In this document: positions 45,614 to 57,304 of the stretch, one piece after another
Layout of the letters: the number at the start of each line of letters is the position of its first letter
How positions within the stretch are numbered: position 1 is the first letter of the stretch
Origin: Lingula anatina
Lineage: Eukaryota > Brachiopoda > Lingulata > Lingulida > Lingulidae
NCBI RefSeq assembly: GCF_001039355.2
Contig: NW_019775764.1
Location: forward strand, 1 to 64,000
Length of the DNA stretch: 64,000 bases
Reading direction: 5' to 3'
Notes under the pieces: model-generated
Database searches by the model: none
Seen by the model: only the letters and a program-made list of their open reading frames with translations
Told to the model about the DNA's origin: nothing
Position numbers and translations under genes: made by a program

Positions 45614-47459
45614 TTAGAGACCCAATCCGCCCGTGAGTCCAGATGGATGTGAGAATTTGAGGACGCCCTCGGGGCTTCCAAATGAATTTCATTATGATCT
45701 GTAAAACAAAAATAACAAAATTTTATTCTATTGTATTTGTTCATAATTTTATATTGATATACCGTATGTCTCATTTTAAATATATTTTACTAAATACTCA
45801 ATATTTTACTCAATATTGTACTTAATATATGGTGATTTAAAAAAGCATACATTTACTATTCGCTAGTATTCAAAACCGAATTTATCGAGAAACTAAATGA
45901 AGGACTGGTTTTAAAATTGGAGAAAAATAAATCCGTCACCACAAATCTCCGTCTCTAGGTCCTCTATACGTGTCCCGTCTTCTTCTTCCAGTGTAAACTG
46001 TACAATGTCTGTGAACGTTACCACCTCAAATTCTACAAAATCATTTATAATGGGTTTAAATATTTTGAGAAATATCCGAACAAAATTTGAATAGAAAAAC
46101 GATAATACATTAAACCCACGTGTGATACAGAAGACCTAAAGTCGGCACCTGCTTTTCGTTTTCTTCCGAACCTCATGCTGTTTGATGTATGAGCGACAGA
46201 AAGAGGATTTTTACGATGAGGCATATATCAACTTTACAAAGTTAAAATATTGATAAAAAATCATGAATATATAGAATTAACTGCTGTGTTTCCAAATAGC
46301 ATGCGCTAAAAATCTTCACGTCACACATGGTACGAGCCGTGCTTCAGGACTTATATTTTAAAACTTCAACTGTACCTTCCCGTGGCAGTGGTGTCAATAC
46401 TGGTGCCAATGTAGGTGTCGGTGGTGCTGGAGCTGTATCTACCCTGTACTTGAACCGTCTTCTCTTCAGCGAGAAAATCCGAGTCACCTCCTTTTTTGAA
46501 TCTTTTCCAAGGCGACACCCTTGCTTCAGGCTCGACATCGTATGATGCTAAAGGTGGCAGAAAACTGTTAAACTTTTTAATTTTTTTGAAAGAATTTCCA
46601 TAAATATCTATACTTGGTACAGATGTTTTAATTCAACAGTGGTTATATGCACAAACTTGAGAGTTATTAACACCGACAAAACACAATTGGTTTATTTGAA
46701 TATACTGTAAAACATACAATAAACAAATCCAACAAAAGAAACATTTACAAATACTTCCATACCATTGTTTTGATTTTTGGTGGCTGCACGCACAATACTA
46801 TCCACACCATTTGGCACTGTGGCGATCGTCTCTGTTTGATCGAATCAATTTCCCTGCTTTCCTCAGCTTTCCTGGGAATTTTGATGAGATCAATGTATAA
46901 CGATGAGATCAATGTAAACCGGGCGTTTAGATTGGATGAAGATTTCACCTGGAGTAATTAAACATATTGCAACGTCTCTTCTGTGCATGTAACGGTTGAT
47001 GTAACATTTTCACCTTGATTGCTCCCATTCAGAAATACATGTAGATCATTGTTAGCAAGATAATGGTATTGTTTGCCACGATATCTATCTAAAAAACTTC
47101 CATACCTCTCTGGTCTTCCACCTGGACGCTGTCTTCACCTCTACAGAGCAGCCAGGTTACGTGAATAGCGTTGAGCCACGCCCACCACCGACTTAACACA
47201 GGCCGGTTCATGTCCCTCCTGGGAGGTACACGACCCTGTAATTTGTAAAAAGTGAAATCAAAACAAGGGTATTTGTCTTGCAAGATTTGTTATGAACGAC
47301 ATCAATCTACAACTCTTCTTAGTCCTGAACCGTTTTGTACAAACTGTAGGCTAAAAGCATACAAATAGCATCGGCATTTGATCAAATATTTTAAAATACA
47401 TTGTGCAAAAAGACATATGAAAACTTGCTTACATTTGCATTGTGTCAGCGTCTTGGCAA
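45614..47459 (-). pseudogene. Type B pseudogene B2
   Basis: All six exons are recognisable (minus): 47433-47459, 47106-47235, 46763-46871, 46376-46547, 45940-46032, 45614-45698. The first ATG is changed to TTG. Exon 3 is two bases shorter than in B1 and B3 (two separate 1-nt deletions). Exon 4 has a 1-nt insertion in its A/G run and an extra Ala/Pro/Thr-rich stretch. Exon 6 has lost 16 nt. The hydrophobic segment and basic block (FSLKRRRFKYRV) remain legible. The gene lies 0.77 kb downstream of A3, as B1 does relative to A1. Confidence 0.8.
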
Positions 47460-47636
47460 TGTCCTTTCTTCAAATAAAAATAATTATAAATAGTTAAATA
47501 CAATTATAAGAAATAAGTTTCAATCTACGCGACTGTCGTGTAATCGACCGAGTTGCTACGTCGTAGTGCGGTCTTTGATGATTGGACAGTTCTAATTGTA
47601 ATGTTTAACATTATCTGTGTCATGTCCTAAGCATGA

Positions 47637-47722
47637 CGTAGACTGCATTCACAACGAGTTGAGCCATATTTAGTTCGTGGATTTGTAGAGCCATGGCTCA
47701 ACTCGTTGTGAATGCGGTCTTA
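47637..47722. repeat. Short foldback MITE in the B2 upstream region
   Basis: A perfect 23-bp inverted repeat (GCATTCACAACGAGTTGAGC with its last bases CAT, 47645-47667, and its complement 47693-47715) surrounds a 25-nt loop containing CCATATTTAG. The B1 locus has the uninterrupted sequence GACGTAGATTCAA, while here it reads GACGTAGA[insert]CTTAGATTTAA. The insertion therefore duplicated TAG or TAGA. Confidence 0.8.
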
Positions 47723-48230
47723 GATTTAATAGCGCAACGTTACAAATTAAATGTTCTGTGTTGTTCACGACGTGCCGAAGATGTAAAATTATTTCTGTAC
47801 AGCATTTACAGCATGACTTACGCCGGCTGTTTCAAATCATAAAGGACATGTTCATGTACATGTAGTTTCCAAGATAGACTACAATTATTCACCTTGAATG
47901 GTTTTATTACAAAAGCAACCCGCCCCAAATTCTCTTTGAAAAGAAATCAGTGTGGGCAACAACTCATTTTAAGTCTCTCAGCCAGACAAAATTCTACCCT
48001 GGTACACAAAACACAAGAAAAAAAATTCACCGCAAATATACAGTATTTTAAGGTTGAAATTGAGTCACCAAAGCTGCTATGTATACACTCGTGCAACAAA
48101 TGAATTTCCCAACAAGAATGTCTTATCTAGGGTTCCAATAACTTCAAGCTAAGATAAAACATTTTTAAAAAATTCAAATTGCGCCACGGTTTAAGGTAGT
48201 ATACAATGCAGAAAAATACCATGAACAAAC

Positions 48231-50808
48231 TTATTTTTTAAAGTTACATGCATTTCCTTTGACCGTTCTATAACTATTGTGTACATATCCACAGGTTAGA
48301 TTAGGAAAAGATTTGTATCTTAGCTTCAGAGTGTCTTCAATAAGTTTATCGGCAAGCTCCGACACGCCTTTAATCATTTTAGCAATGGATGAACGCGGCG
48401 TCGTTCTATTTTGTCGATGAAACTTTCCTTCGGAGTGCCTTTTGATGCATTCTAATCGTTTTTCGCTCACAGGCAACTGTAAAAAGGCCATTACCGACCT
48501 TAAAGCCTCGACTAGGTTGGTTTTAAGTGCGTCATAACTGAAATAATCATATAATCAAAATTAAGGTAAAAATTGAAGATGATATACATGTAATTCAAGA
48601 ATATTTTGCGTATATGCAGAATTGTGAAAGAACGAGTTTTATGTTTATGTTGTACAAGTGTTGCATGCAAAAATAAATTACTGTCATATCTGCTCTATAA
48701 CATACCGAATTAGTTAGACCGTCCTAATTTCTTTCCTCTTTTCAGAAAACGAATATATGCTTGGAATTAAAGAGATAATGATTTCAACAGTCAATTTTTT
48801 TCAATTAATTTATAAGTAATAGTTTTATAAACATTAAAAATTGTACATATTTGTTATTCTTTGACGAACATTATCCTGGTGTAAGTTCTAGTATCGTATA
48901 TCTGCTGCTCACCGTAGAACAAATATTGCTAGTTTAGGTTTACTAATCCATTCCATAATGCGCTTTCTCCCAACATCTCGGAACCCTCGGAGATATAGTT
49001 TAACAACTAAATGTAACATAAAAAGATCACTTGAAGCTTGTTAACATTTGTTTTGTGGGAAGCGATATGCAGATTAATACTTGAGTGATTGCGTACCAAC
49101 TTTAAATGCAGTCTTGTTTTTTGTTCAAACGATAACGTTTCATAAAGGAGTGTAATATATTATCAAGAAATTTTTGTTGCGAGAGAGAGAGAGAGAGATC
49201 TGGGAAATTATCTAAATCCACCTATATTACAGTATCTATCTTGAGTTCATAACATTTGTAAAGCAGAGAAGGGCTAGTTACCGGCACTTGCCTTTTACCG
49301 AAAGCTCACCCACCTCAGTGTGTGAGCCGTGCGTTATCCTCCTCATCAACTCGCTCATGGAGGCGTTGAATGTATCCCGTATGAGGAAAACAGCTCTTTC
49401 AATGGGCGTATCTCTGGCTTTCTGGCATTTCTTAAGCGTTTCATTTACACCTGCGTGGGTTTTAATGGCAAATACCTTGCTGTCTTGTCTATATTCACCT
49501 AGAAAACCTCCTTTTTTAAGATCAGGGTCGTTGTAGATGCTTCCAGTGAAATATCCTACAAGGTGAAATTGGATTAAAGAATAAGCCAGTCACGCAAAGT
49601 GAATTCTGGAATTTATAGATAAATAAAGATAAAATGAAACAAATAATTAAAATGAAAATAAAACCAAATAAGGATCTGTACTATTTGTATTTAATAAAAA
49701 GCAAATACACAGTACAGACTGTCTCACCTGATGCCTGTTCCATCAAAAACCGCGTCCACGTATTACCAGATCCTGGTTGACTGTACAACACTGAACCAGG
49801 CAAGTCATGGTCGGGAAATCTAACACAGCTGCAGGGTCCTTTATATACTTTATTTCCAGTGCACGGGCTCTCATCAATCTGGCTAGTTCCTGGCGTGGGC
49901 AATTTTCGTGACAGATTAACATGAACGACTGCAGACTGCTTGTTAGGTACAGCCTTAGTTGCCATGGCTCTCTTTCTGGTTTCCATGGTTGCAGGCGTCA
50001 TGGTCGTCATATCTGGCGCTGTGCTACGAGTCAATTTCGCGAATGAGATGGGTGGTGCTTTTTTGGTAGTTGTTTTTGTTTTAAGCTTATTCAAATATGT
50101 TTCTTTAACTTCGTTTTTTCTTTTTCCAATACCTTCAGCCTCTGTATCTGGAAACCTCCGAACCCCCAGAACCGGCTTTACATCCAGCCTCGATGCCCTC
50201 TGCGGTGTAATATTGCGCCTGAAGCAAGATAAGCATTTTTGCAACTGCAGAGGCTGGAAACTCTTACATATGAAAATTATTTTTAAAAATTTAATCTATT
50301 TTAATTGGTGCAAGATTATTCAAGATTCGTCCAATCATGACTAAAACAACGAGAAAGATACAATGTCGAAATTGTCATTCACAGACCAAGTTGGTTAGTG
50401 ATGAATATAACCCTGTCTTAACAAGGAATGGTCACGGCTCCAACTATGACGATATGGACGGTAACATGTACTGCCTGATAATGTACATTGCTGTTAGGGG
50501 AGCACACAAGCCATAGCAGGAAAAATAGTGTTATATTAAGACAAGTGATGGTATCTATTAATATCACTATGATGCCATCCTCAGTTTTGTAACAAGATAA
50601 GCATATACTTTAAAAGATGTCAAGGGTTGAGGACCGTTTTCCATTTGTAATAACAGTCAATTTTGTATTTTTCCTGTGCGCTGAGTACAACACAACTTGA
50701 TCAATACGGTACTCACGTGTTCTTCAGTGATAACAAATAGCCCATCAGCAGAATACAATTACACAACATTACCGGTATCAGACAATATCGGAAGGTTTGC
50801 AGATCCAT
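48231..50808 (-). CDS. WSCD-type sulfotransferase A3 (414-codon frame; splice acceptor of exon 4 mutated)
   Basis: Coding exons (minus): 50717-50808, 49728-50218, 49288-49555, 48913-48999, 48231-48537. Every exon frame is open and phases match A1. The signal anchor (YCLIPVMLCNCILLMGYLL), phosphosulfate loop (QPGSGNTWTRFLMEQ), VFAIKTH and the C-terminal KRLECIKRHSEGKFH are all present. Exon 3 is one codon shorter. The acceptor before exon 4 reads ...GTTGTTAA| where A1, A2 and A4 have ...TAG| (plus-strand C to T at 49000). The nearest upstream AG (eight bases earlier) would bring in a TAA. Unless another site is used, exon 4 would be skipped (87 nt, in phase, removing 29 residues) or the gene is failing. 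A LINE fragment sits in its 5' region. Confidence 0.7.
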
Positions 50809-51119
50809 CATTCAGGGCTACAGGATAAGTGGTGACCTGAAAAGAAGTTGGTACATGTACTTGGAGGGTCACAATTATTTTGGAATTTGTGCTTCCCATC
50901 GGGCCAGGTGACCCTCATACAGTTGATGGCTACTCTGTAAAAATCCCTTAAGAAGGATAAACGATATGTGTGTATATTTCTTATTCATGTAATATACACG
51001 TCTAATCATATAAAAACACATTTAAATCATTGGTTTACCTGGAAAAAAGACAAAACTCCATAAATACCCAAATCTGGGACGAAGTTTTACATGCTTATCA
51101 GATTTAAACTATCAACTAT

Positions 51120-51474
51120 ATCTTTTTACGCCATCGGGCGTCTGGGGTAACAACAAAGGTCCTCCACTGTTCCCCGTCTCTTATAGCCAGGTGTTTGGTT
51201 TACCCAAACTTTCTCCCAGTTGTTTTAACTCTGCTTCGACAGTCCTCATTATGTGGTCTTAGGTCTGCCTCTGGTGTCCAGTACATGCTACTTTTGTGGT
51301 GGAATTTGGGTCTTTTCTCATCACATGGCCAATCCTGCCATCTTCTTGTCTTGGTGACTTCACTGTTTCTCTGGTTGGTTTCTTTTAAATGATCAGCAAT
51401 TGATAAAGTCCTTGGCCAGAATATTTTAAAGATTTTTCTGAGGCTTGAGGTGTGAAATTAAGGTAGATAGCTTC

Positions 51475-51560
<86 letters not shown>

Positions 51561-51920
51561 TGCGCCAGCATTTTGAACCATAACAGAAGAGTTGATGGTA
51601 CACAGCTGTCAATTATACAGAGTTTGGTTTTTATGCTATATTGAGATCATTTTCAGGTTTTGTGTAAATTATTAAAGGCATTTCTGTCTTTGGTTAGTTT
51701 GTTGTTGACAGCTCCGATTCCTCTGTGGCTACAATGCTTTCTAAGTATGTAAGGCAGCTGGTGTTATTAAGGGTGTAGCCTTCTACTTCAACTGCTGGTG
51801 GTGATTGTGTATTTCATGTCATCATTTCAGTCTTTATTTTTTGCTAATCCTAAGCCCAACTTGCTGACTGAAGACGTTAAGTATGTCGGTCTTCTCTTGT
51901 ATGTGTTGAACAGTGCAGTG
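51120..51920 (-). mobile_element. Degenerate non-LTR retrotransposon (LINE) 3' part
   Basis: Minus-strand translations in shifting frames show the reverse-transcriptase end KTKLCIIDSCVPSTLL with YGSKCWRI (near 51560-51640), then RIGHVMRKDPNS (near 51330) and RTVEAELKQLGES (near 51230). This is the 'YGSETW', 'WIGHVLRM' and 'RTVE-EL---G' order seen at the C-terminus of many metazoan LINE ORF2 proteins. It is broken by stops and by a (TA)n tract. It lies between the 5' exons and the coding exons of A3 and has no counterpart at A1. Confidence 0.65.
51478..51556. repeat. (TA)n microsatellite inside the LINE remnant
   Basis: About 39 uninterrupted TA units splitting the LINE reading frame. Confidence 0.95.
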
Positions 51921-52516
51921 CAGTACAGTAAAGCTTCTGCAAAATGTGACTGAGAGCTTAGTTCAAATTTTGATTCATATTGGGCATTTCCCGGCCACCC
52001 TCCTGGCCTCTGACGCTAGCAGTAAGGTATAGTAGGAGACAATAATATAACTACAGTATATACTTACCTGCAGATTTTTATGTCTTTTTCTTAGAGACAG
52101 ATATAATCCTTGATATATAGAGCTTCCATTAATCATTAATCGACATAACCTACATTGCACGAGATACCGCACACTGCGTAAGCCTTCCTGCGTCACATGG
52201 AAGGCAATATTAAAAGACAACAATAAACTTCAAAGAGTTGGAGACAAGGACGTCACACGTCTTTTCATTTCAAACCAGCAAATATTTACATATGGAATAA
52301 TAATATTTAGTCGCAGCGCAGGTCACCTACTCCAAATGTTATTTTACACGACTATATTTTAATTTTTATGAACGACAGTAATTTATTACTGAATTAACTC
52401 TCTTAAATCCTGAACCGTTTTGTAGAAACCGAAGGCTAACAACATACAATAAGCTTTGGTATCTGGTCAAATATTTTAAAATTTCCGCTTAAAAAGACAT
52501 ATAAAAACTTGTTTAC

Positions 52517-52543
52517 ATTTGCATTGCATGAACATATTAGCTT
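52517..52543 (-). pseudogene. Type B first-exon remnant between A4 and A3
   Basis: The minus strand ends ...CATGCAATGCAAAT|GTAAAC, aligned with the 3' part of the B first exon, but the ATG is lost (AAGCTAATA at the start position). The decayed CRE-bearing flank lies at about 52640-52720. No further B exons follow. It lies 0.89 kb downstream of A4, the same relative position as B1 to A1. Confidence 0.55.
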
Positions 52544-53431
52544 TGTCCTTTTTTTTTCAAATGAAGATAACGATTGCTTGATACATAATTCTGAGAAATA
52601 TGTTTCAATCTGTGAGACTGTCGTGTTTAGTTGCTATGCTTAATGAGGTTTTTGCTGATTAGAAAGTTCTGTCTGTGACACTTTACGTTAATTGCGTCAT
52701 GACTTAAGTGTGACGTAGATTCAATAGTGTGAGGTCACTATTAACTTGTCATTTGTTGTCCGAGACGAGCCAAAGAATATTGCCACAAACACAATGTTTA
52801 TTTACCATTGCCGTAAATATCAAATTAGTGAATAGAGTGACAAATAATCACATTTAAGAAAAAATGTTTGGAAGTACCGGTACCTGTAACCTTCGCCCCT
52901 GTGCTGTGCTGCCCGACCTCCATAGGTGACACCCTGCGGAGTGAGCATGCATAAGCTGGGGTGCAACTAAAAAATAACCTTGTCACGCGAGTCTATTACT
53001 GGGGTATGTTTGCATAGCAGTTGCAGCACGACCCATACTGACTGTTTCAAATAATAAATGACTTACATGTAGTTTTCAAGATGGACAACGATTATACACC
53101 TTTAAGGGTTTTATTATAAAACGCCACACACCAGAGTTTTTTTCTTTTTATTTTTTTTTTAACAAAAAAAAATGTGTGGATCTTTACTATGTGTAAATCT
53201 TTAGCTGAAACGGCTGCTCTTCCCCTGTCTACGGTGGTGAAGAGAATGGCAACAACAAAGTTGCTATCTACATATAGATACACTCGTGCAACAAATGAAT
53301 ATTCCAACAGGTATGCTGTATATTGGATTTCAGTTAGTTGACCTAAAACAAAAGTCATTGTTCAAAATTTCAATTGCAGCACGGTCAAAGGTGGTATACA
53401 ATGCAGAATGATACCATAAACGAAATCAATG

Positions 53432-56170
53432 TTAAAAGTTACATGCACTTCCTTTGACCGTGCTATGACTATTGTGTAGATATCCACAGGTTAGATTAGG
53501 AAAAGATTTGTATCTTAGCTTCAAAGTGTCTTCGACAAGTTTATCGGCAGGCTCCGACACGCTTCTAATCATTTTAACAATGGATGAACGTGGCGTCGTT
53601 CTATTACCTCGATGAAACTTTCCCTCAGAGTGCCTTTTGATGCATTCTAATCGTCCTTCGATCACAGGCATTTGTAAAAAGGCCATTACCGACTTTAAAG
53701 CCTCGACTAGGTTGTTTGTAAGTGCGTCATAACTGAAATAATAAGATAATAAAAGTTAAGCTATTAAATGAAGATAATTAACATCATTTCAAGAATAAAT
53801 TTCTTATTTGCAAATCCGTAAAAGTATGAGTCATATGTTTATGTTGTACACTTTATTGTTGCCATATTTATTCTGTGGCATACCATTTTAGATTATTTTA
53901 GCATATCTTTTTATACTCTCTTTTTTTCAGAAACATAAACAAAACATGCTTAGAATAACAATGTTAATGATCAGAACATCCATAAATTTTCCAATTTATT
54001 TAAAGATAAGATTAAAAGTAATATTAAAAACTGTACGTAATTTTTTCAGCTTTGATGATGATTCTCGTGGTGAAAGTTCTAGTATTGTATATCTACCGCT
54101 CACCGTAGCACAAATATTGGTAGTTTAGATTGACTAATCCATTCCAATGTACGCTTGCTCCCAGCATCTCGGAACCCTCGGAGATATAGTCTAACAACTA
54201 AATATAACATGAAAGAATCATTTAAACAATTTTTTCTTTCTGCACCGACATCACTCTCGTGGTATAAATTATGTCTTGGTTTCAATCCATTCCAATGTGC
54301 GTTTTTTCCCCAACGTCTTGAACCCTTTTTAGCTTAACAGCTACATGTAAAATTAAAAAAGAGCACATAAAACTTGTAGGCCTACACATTGGCTCTCCGC
54401 ATTGACCATCATCATTTTAACGGCTGTTGAAGATAAAACGCAAAAAATACATGAGTGATTGCGCACCAATTTCAAAAGCAGTCCAGTTTTATGTTCAAAC
54501 ACTCATGTTTCATAAAGTACCGGAATGCGTTATTATGAAATATTTGTTGAGAGAGAGAGAGAGAGAGAGACCATGGAAATTATCCAAATCTACTAATATT
54601 ACAGATACAGTGTACCTATCGTGAGTTCATAACATTCCTAAAGCAGAAAAGTTCTAGAAACTTGCCTGTTATCGAGAGTTCACTTCCCGTGTCAGTGTGT
54701 GAGCCGTGCGTTATCCTCCTCATCAACTCGCTCATGGAGGCGTTGAATGTATCCCGTATGAGGACAACAGCTCTTGCAATGGGCGTATCTCTGGCTTTCT
54801 GGCATTTCTTAAGCGTTTCATTTACACCTGAGTGGGTTTTAATGGCAAATACCTTGCTGTCTTGTCTATATTCACCTCGAAAACCTCCTTTTTTAAGATC
54901 AGGGTCGTAGTTCATGCTTCCAGTGAAATATCCTCCAAGGTAAAATGGGATATATAACGAAAAGTAAATTCTTGATTTCAGTGATGCAGTTTATTTGAAA
55001 ACAATGCTGGTGACCATTATTCAGCACAAATAAATAAATTAATAACGGGTCTTTACTATTTGAATGTATTGAATTAAAAGCACAGTTCAGATTGTCTCAC
55101 CTGATACCTGTTCCAACAAAAACCGCGTCCACGTATTACCAGATCCTGCCAGACTGTACAACACCGAACCAGGCAAGTCATGGTCGGGGAATCTGACACA
55201 GGTGCAGGGTCCTTTATATACTTTATTTCCAGTGCACGGGCGGTCATAAATCTGGTTAGTTCCTGGCGTGGTCAGTTTTCGTTTCAGATCGGCATGAACA
55301 ACAGGCGACTGGTTGTAAGATACAGTCCTGGTTGTCATAGCTTGTTTTCTGGTTTCCATGGTTGCAGGCGTCGTGGTTGTCATGTCAGTGCTACTGGTTA
55401 ACTTAGTAAATGCCATGGTAGTTGTCTTTGTTGTACGCTGATTCAAAGCTTTTTCTTTTTCTTCGTTTTGCCTTTTCCCAAAACCTTCAGGAAACCTCTG
55501 AATCCCCAGAACCGGGTTTACGGCCAGTCCCGATGCCCTATGAGGTGGAACATTGCGCCTGAAACAAGATAAGCATTTTTGCAAGTGCAGATGATAGGAA
55601 CTTTTATATGATTTTTTAAATTAATCTGTTTTGGCTCGAAATTATTCATTTGTTAAACACTGAGTAAAATAACTAAAAATAATACGATGTCGGATTTAGG
55701 CGCCAAATTGCCATTCACGAACCAAGTCTGTCAGCAATGAATAGTCCTGTCTTAACAAGGAATGGTCACGTCTCCAGCTCCGCCGGCACGAATATATGAG
55801 AGGGCAATATGTATGGGGATTACTGTTTGATTATGTTCCGACATTGCTGTTAGAGAAACGCTGGAACTCTAGCAGGACATATGGTGTTACACAAATACAA
55901 CTGATGATATTTATTTATGTCACTTTAATGCAATTCTTATTTTTGTAAATAGATAGGAGTAATTTTTAAAAAATGTCTAGGGTTGGGGGCTATTTTCTTG
56001 TTGCAATAACCATCAAATTTGTATTATTGCTGCTCGCTGAGTACTACATAACTTGATTAATAAGGCACTCACGAGTTCAACAGTGATAACAAATAGCTCA
56101 GTCTCATCAGCAGGACACATCCACCCAACATTGCAAGTATCACGCAATATCGTAGGGTTTTCAGACCCAT
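53432..56170 (-). CDS. WSCD-type sulfotransferase A4, 404 aa
   Basis: Coding exons (minus): 56073-56170, 55101-55558, 54662-54932, 54104-54190, 53432-53732. They total 1215 nt and all phases agree. The signal anchor (YCVILAMLGGCVLLMRLSYLL) is two residues longer than in A1. The stem exon is 33 nt shorter, and the C-terminus ends two residues earlier (ACNF). The phosphosulfate loop LAGSGNTWTRFLLEQ, YFTGSMNYD, VFAIKTH, LIRDTFNAS and LRGFRDAGSKRTLEW are intact, as are all splice sites, including the exon 4 acceptor TAG that A3 has lost. A second in-frame ATG lies immediately upstream at 56173. Noncoding 5' exons probably lie near 57340-57440 (donor GTAAGC at 57331-57341). Same predicted role as A1. 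Confidence 0.85.
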
Positions 56171-57160
56171 CATTCAGGGTTACAAGATTATTGCTGACCT
56201 GAAAAGAAATTGGCAGTAGCAGGGTCACATTTTGGAAGCAGCTCCAGGAGACTCCTATGTTAAAGAGATAACACATCTTCGTATAAGATCCATATATTTT
56301 ACACTAAATGCATTGTGTACAACTGAGACTCAGAGAATTATAATAATTTCTATTTTACCATCAAAACGGCGGTTATTGCTATTATTCTGGAATCTGTGCT
56401 TGCCATTAGAATAATTAACCTCCATAGATTGTTGCCCTCTGTTATGAGAGAGATGAATGATAGTGGTATATATATTTCTTATTCACGTCAATCGCACGCG
56501 TAATCATATTGAAACACATTTAAATCATTCATTTTGTTTACCTGGAAAAAGTCAAAACCTGATAGATACCCAACTTGATTATCTCTCTGTGAAGGAAGTT
56601 ATACATGCATATCAGATAAGGCGAAGTTTAAAAGATACATCGCATATGTCTTTATATTGATAGTTTTAGTTTTATATGGGTTGCGATCTACAACTTACAA
56701 ACCTACATCAAACATATTTTAAAACATCTCCGTAAAATAGGATTATTAAGTTCCATCACCAAGCTAGGGCAATATTTCCAACTTATTTAGATAGGCGTTT
56801 TACTCTTCTGCTAATGTTGTGCATTTATTGTATATATGTACATGTATAATACTGATATATGTATGTCATCTTAGTAAAATTCAATGTCCTCGAGTCCTGT
56901 ACTTCTAGGGTACAGGTATAGACTATTTTTGTGAGGCCTGTAGTCAGTAATTTCAAAGGGACATCATGTTTTGCCTTAAAAACACGTTAACCTTGACTTT
57001 TACCCAGTTGACTTGGCCTAAATTGAGACATGACTTAGGGCCTCTAGAGATCATATTTTGATTCAGAGTGGGGATTCCCCGGCCCACCCCCACCCCCCCC
57101 CCCTCCACCCGAGCCTCCCCCTCTCAACTGGCTGCGGACACTAGAAGTGAGGTTCAGTAG

Positions 57161-57304
57161 GAGAGCATTAACATCGAGAAGAGCCGAGGTCTGTGAGAGG
57201 CGGAGAGACACTTACAGGATAACGCGGTTTTCCTTTCATGTAGGTCCGCCATATTTAGGTCTCGGCATTGCTAGGCCTCGGCTCTTCTCGATGTGAATGC
57301 TCTC
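57161..57304. repeat. Foldback MITE upstream of A4
   Basis: A 29-bp inverted repeat with one mismatch: GAGAGCATTAACATCGAG to GAAGAGCCGAGG at 57161-57189, and its complement at 57276-57304. The core resembles the A1 element at 40327-40438. A2 retains the empty site CAGTAGGAGACAAC (near 44440). Here it reads CAGTAG[element]TAGGAGACAAC, giving a TAG target duplication. Confidence 0.8.
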
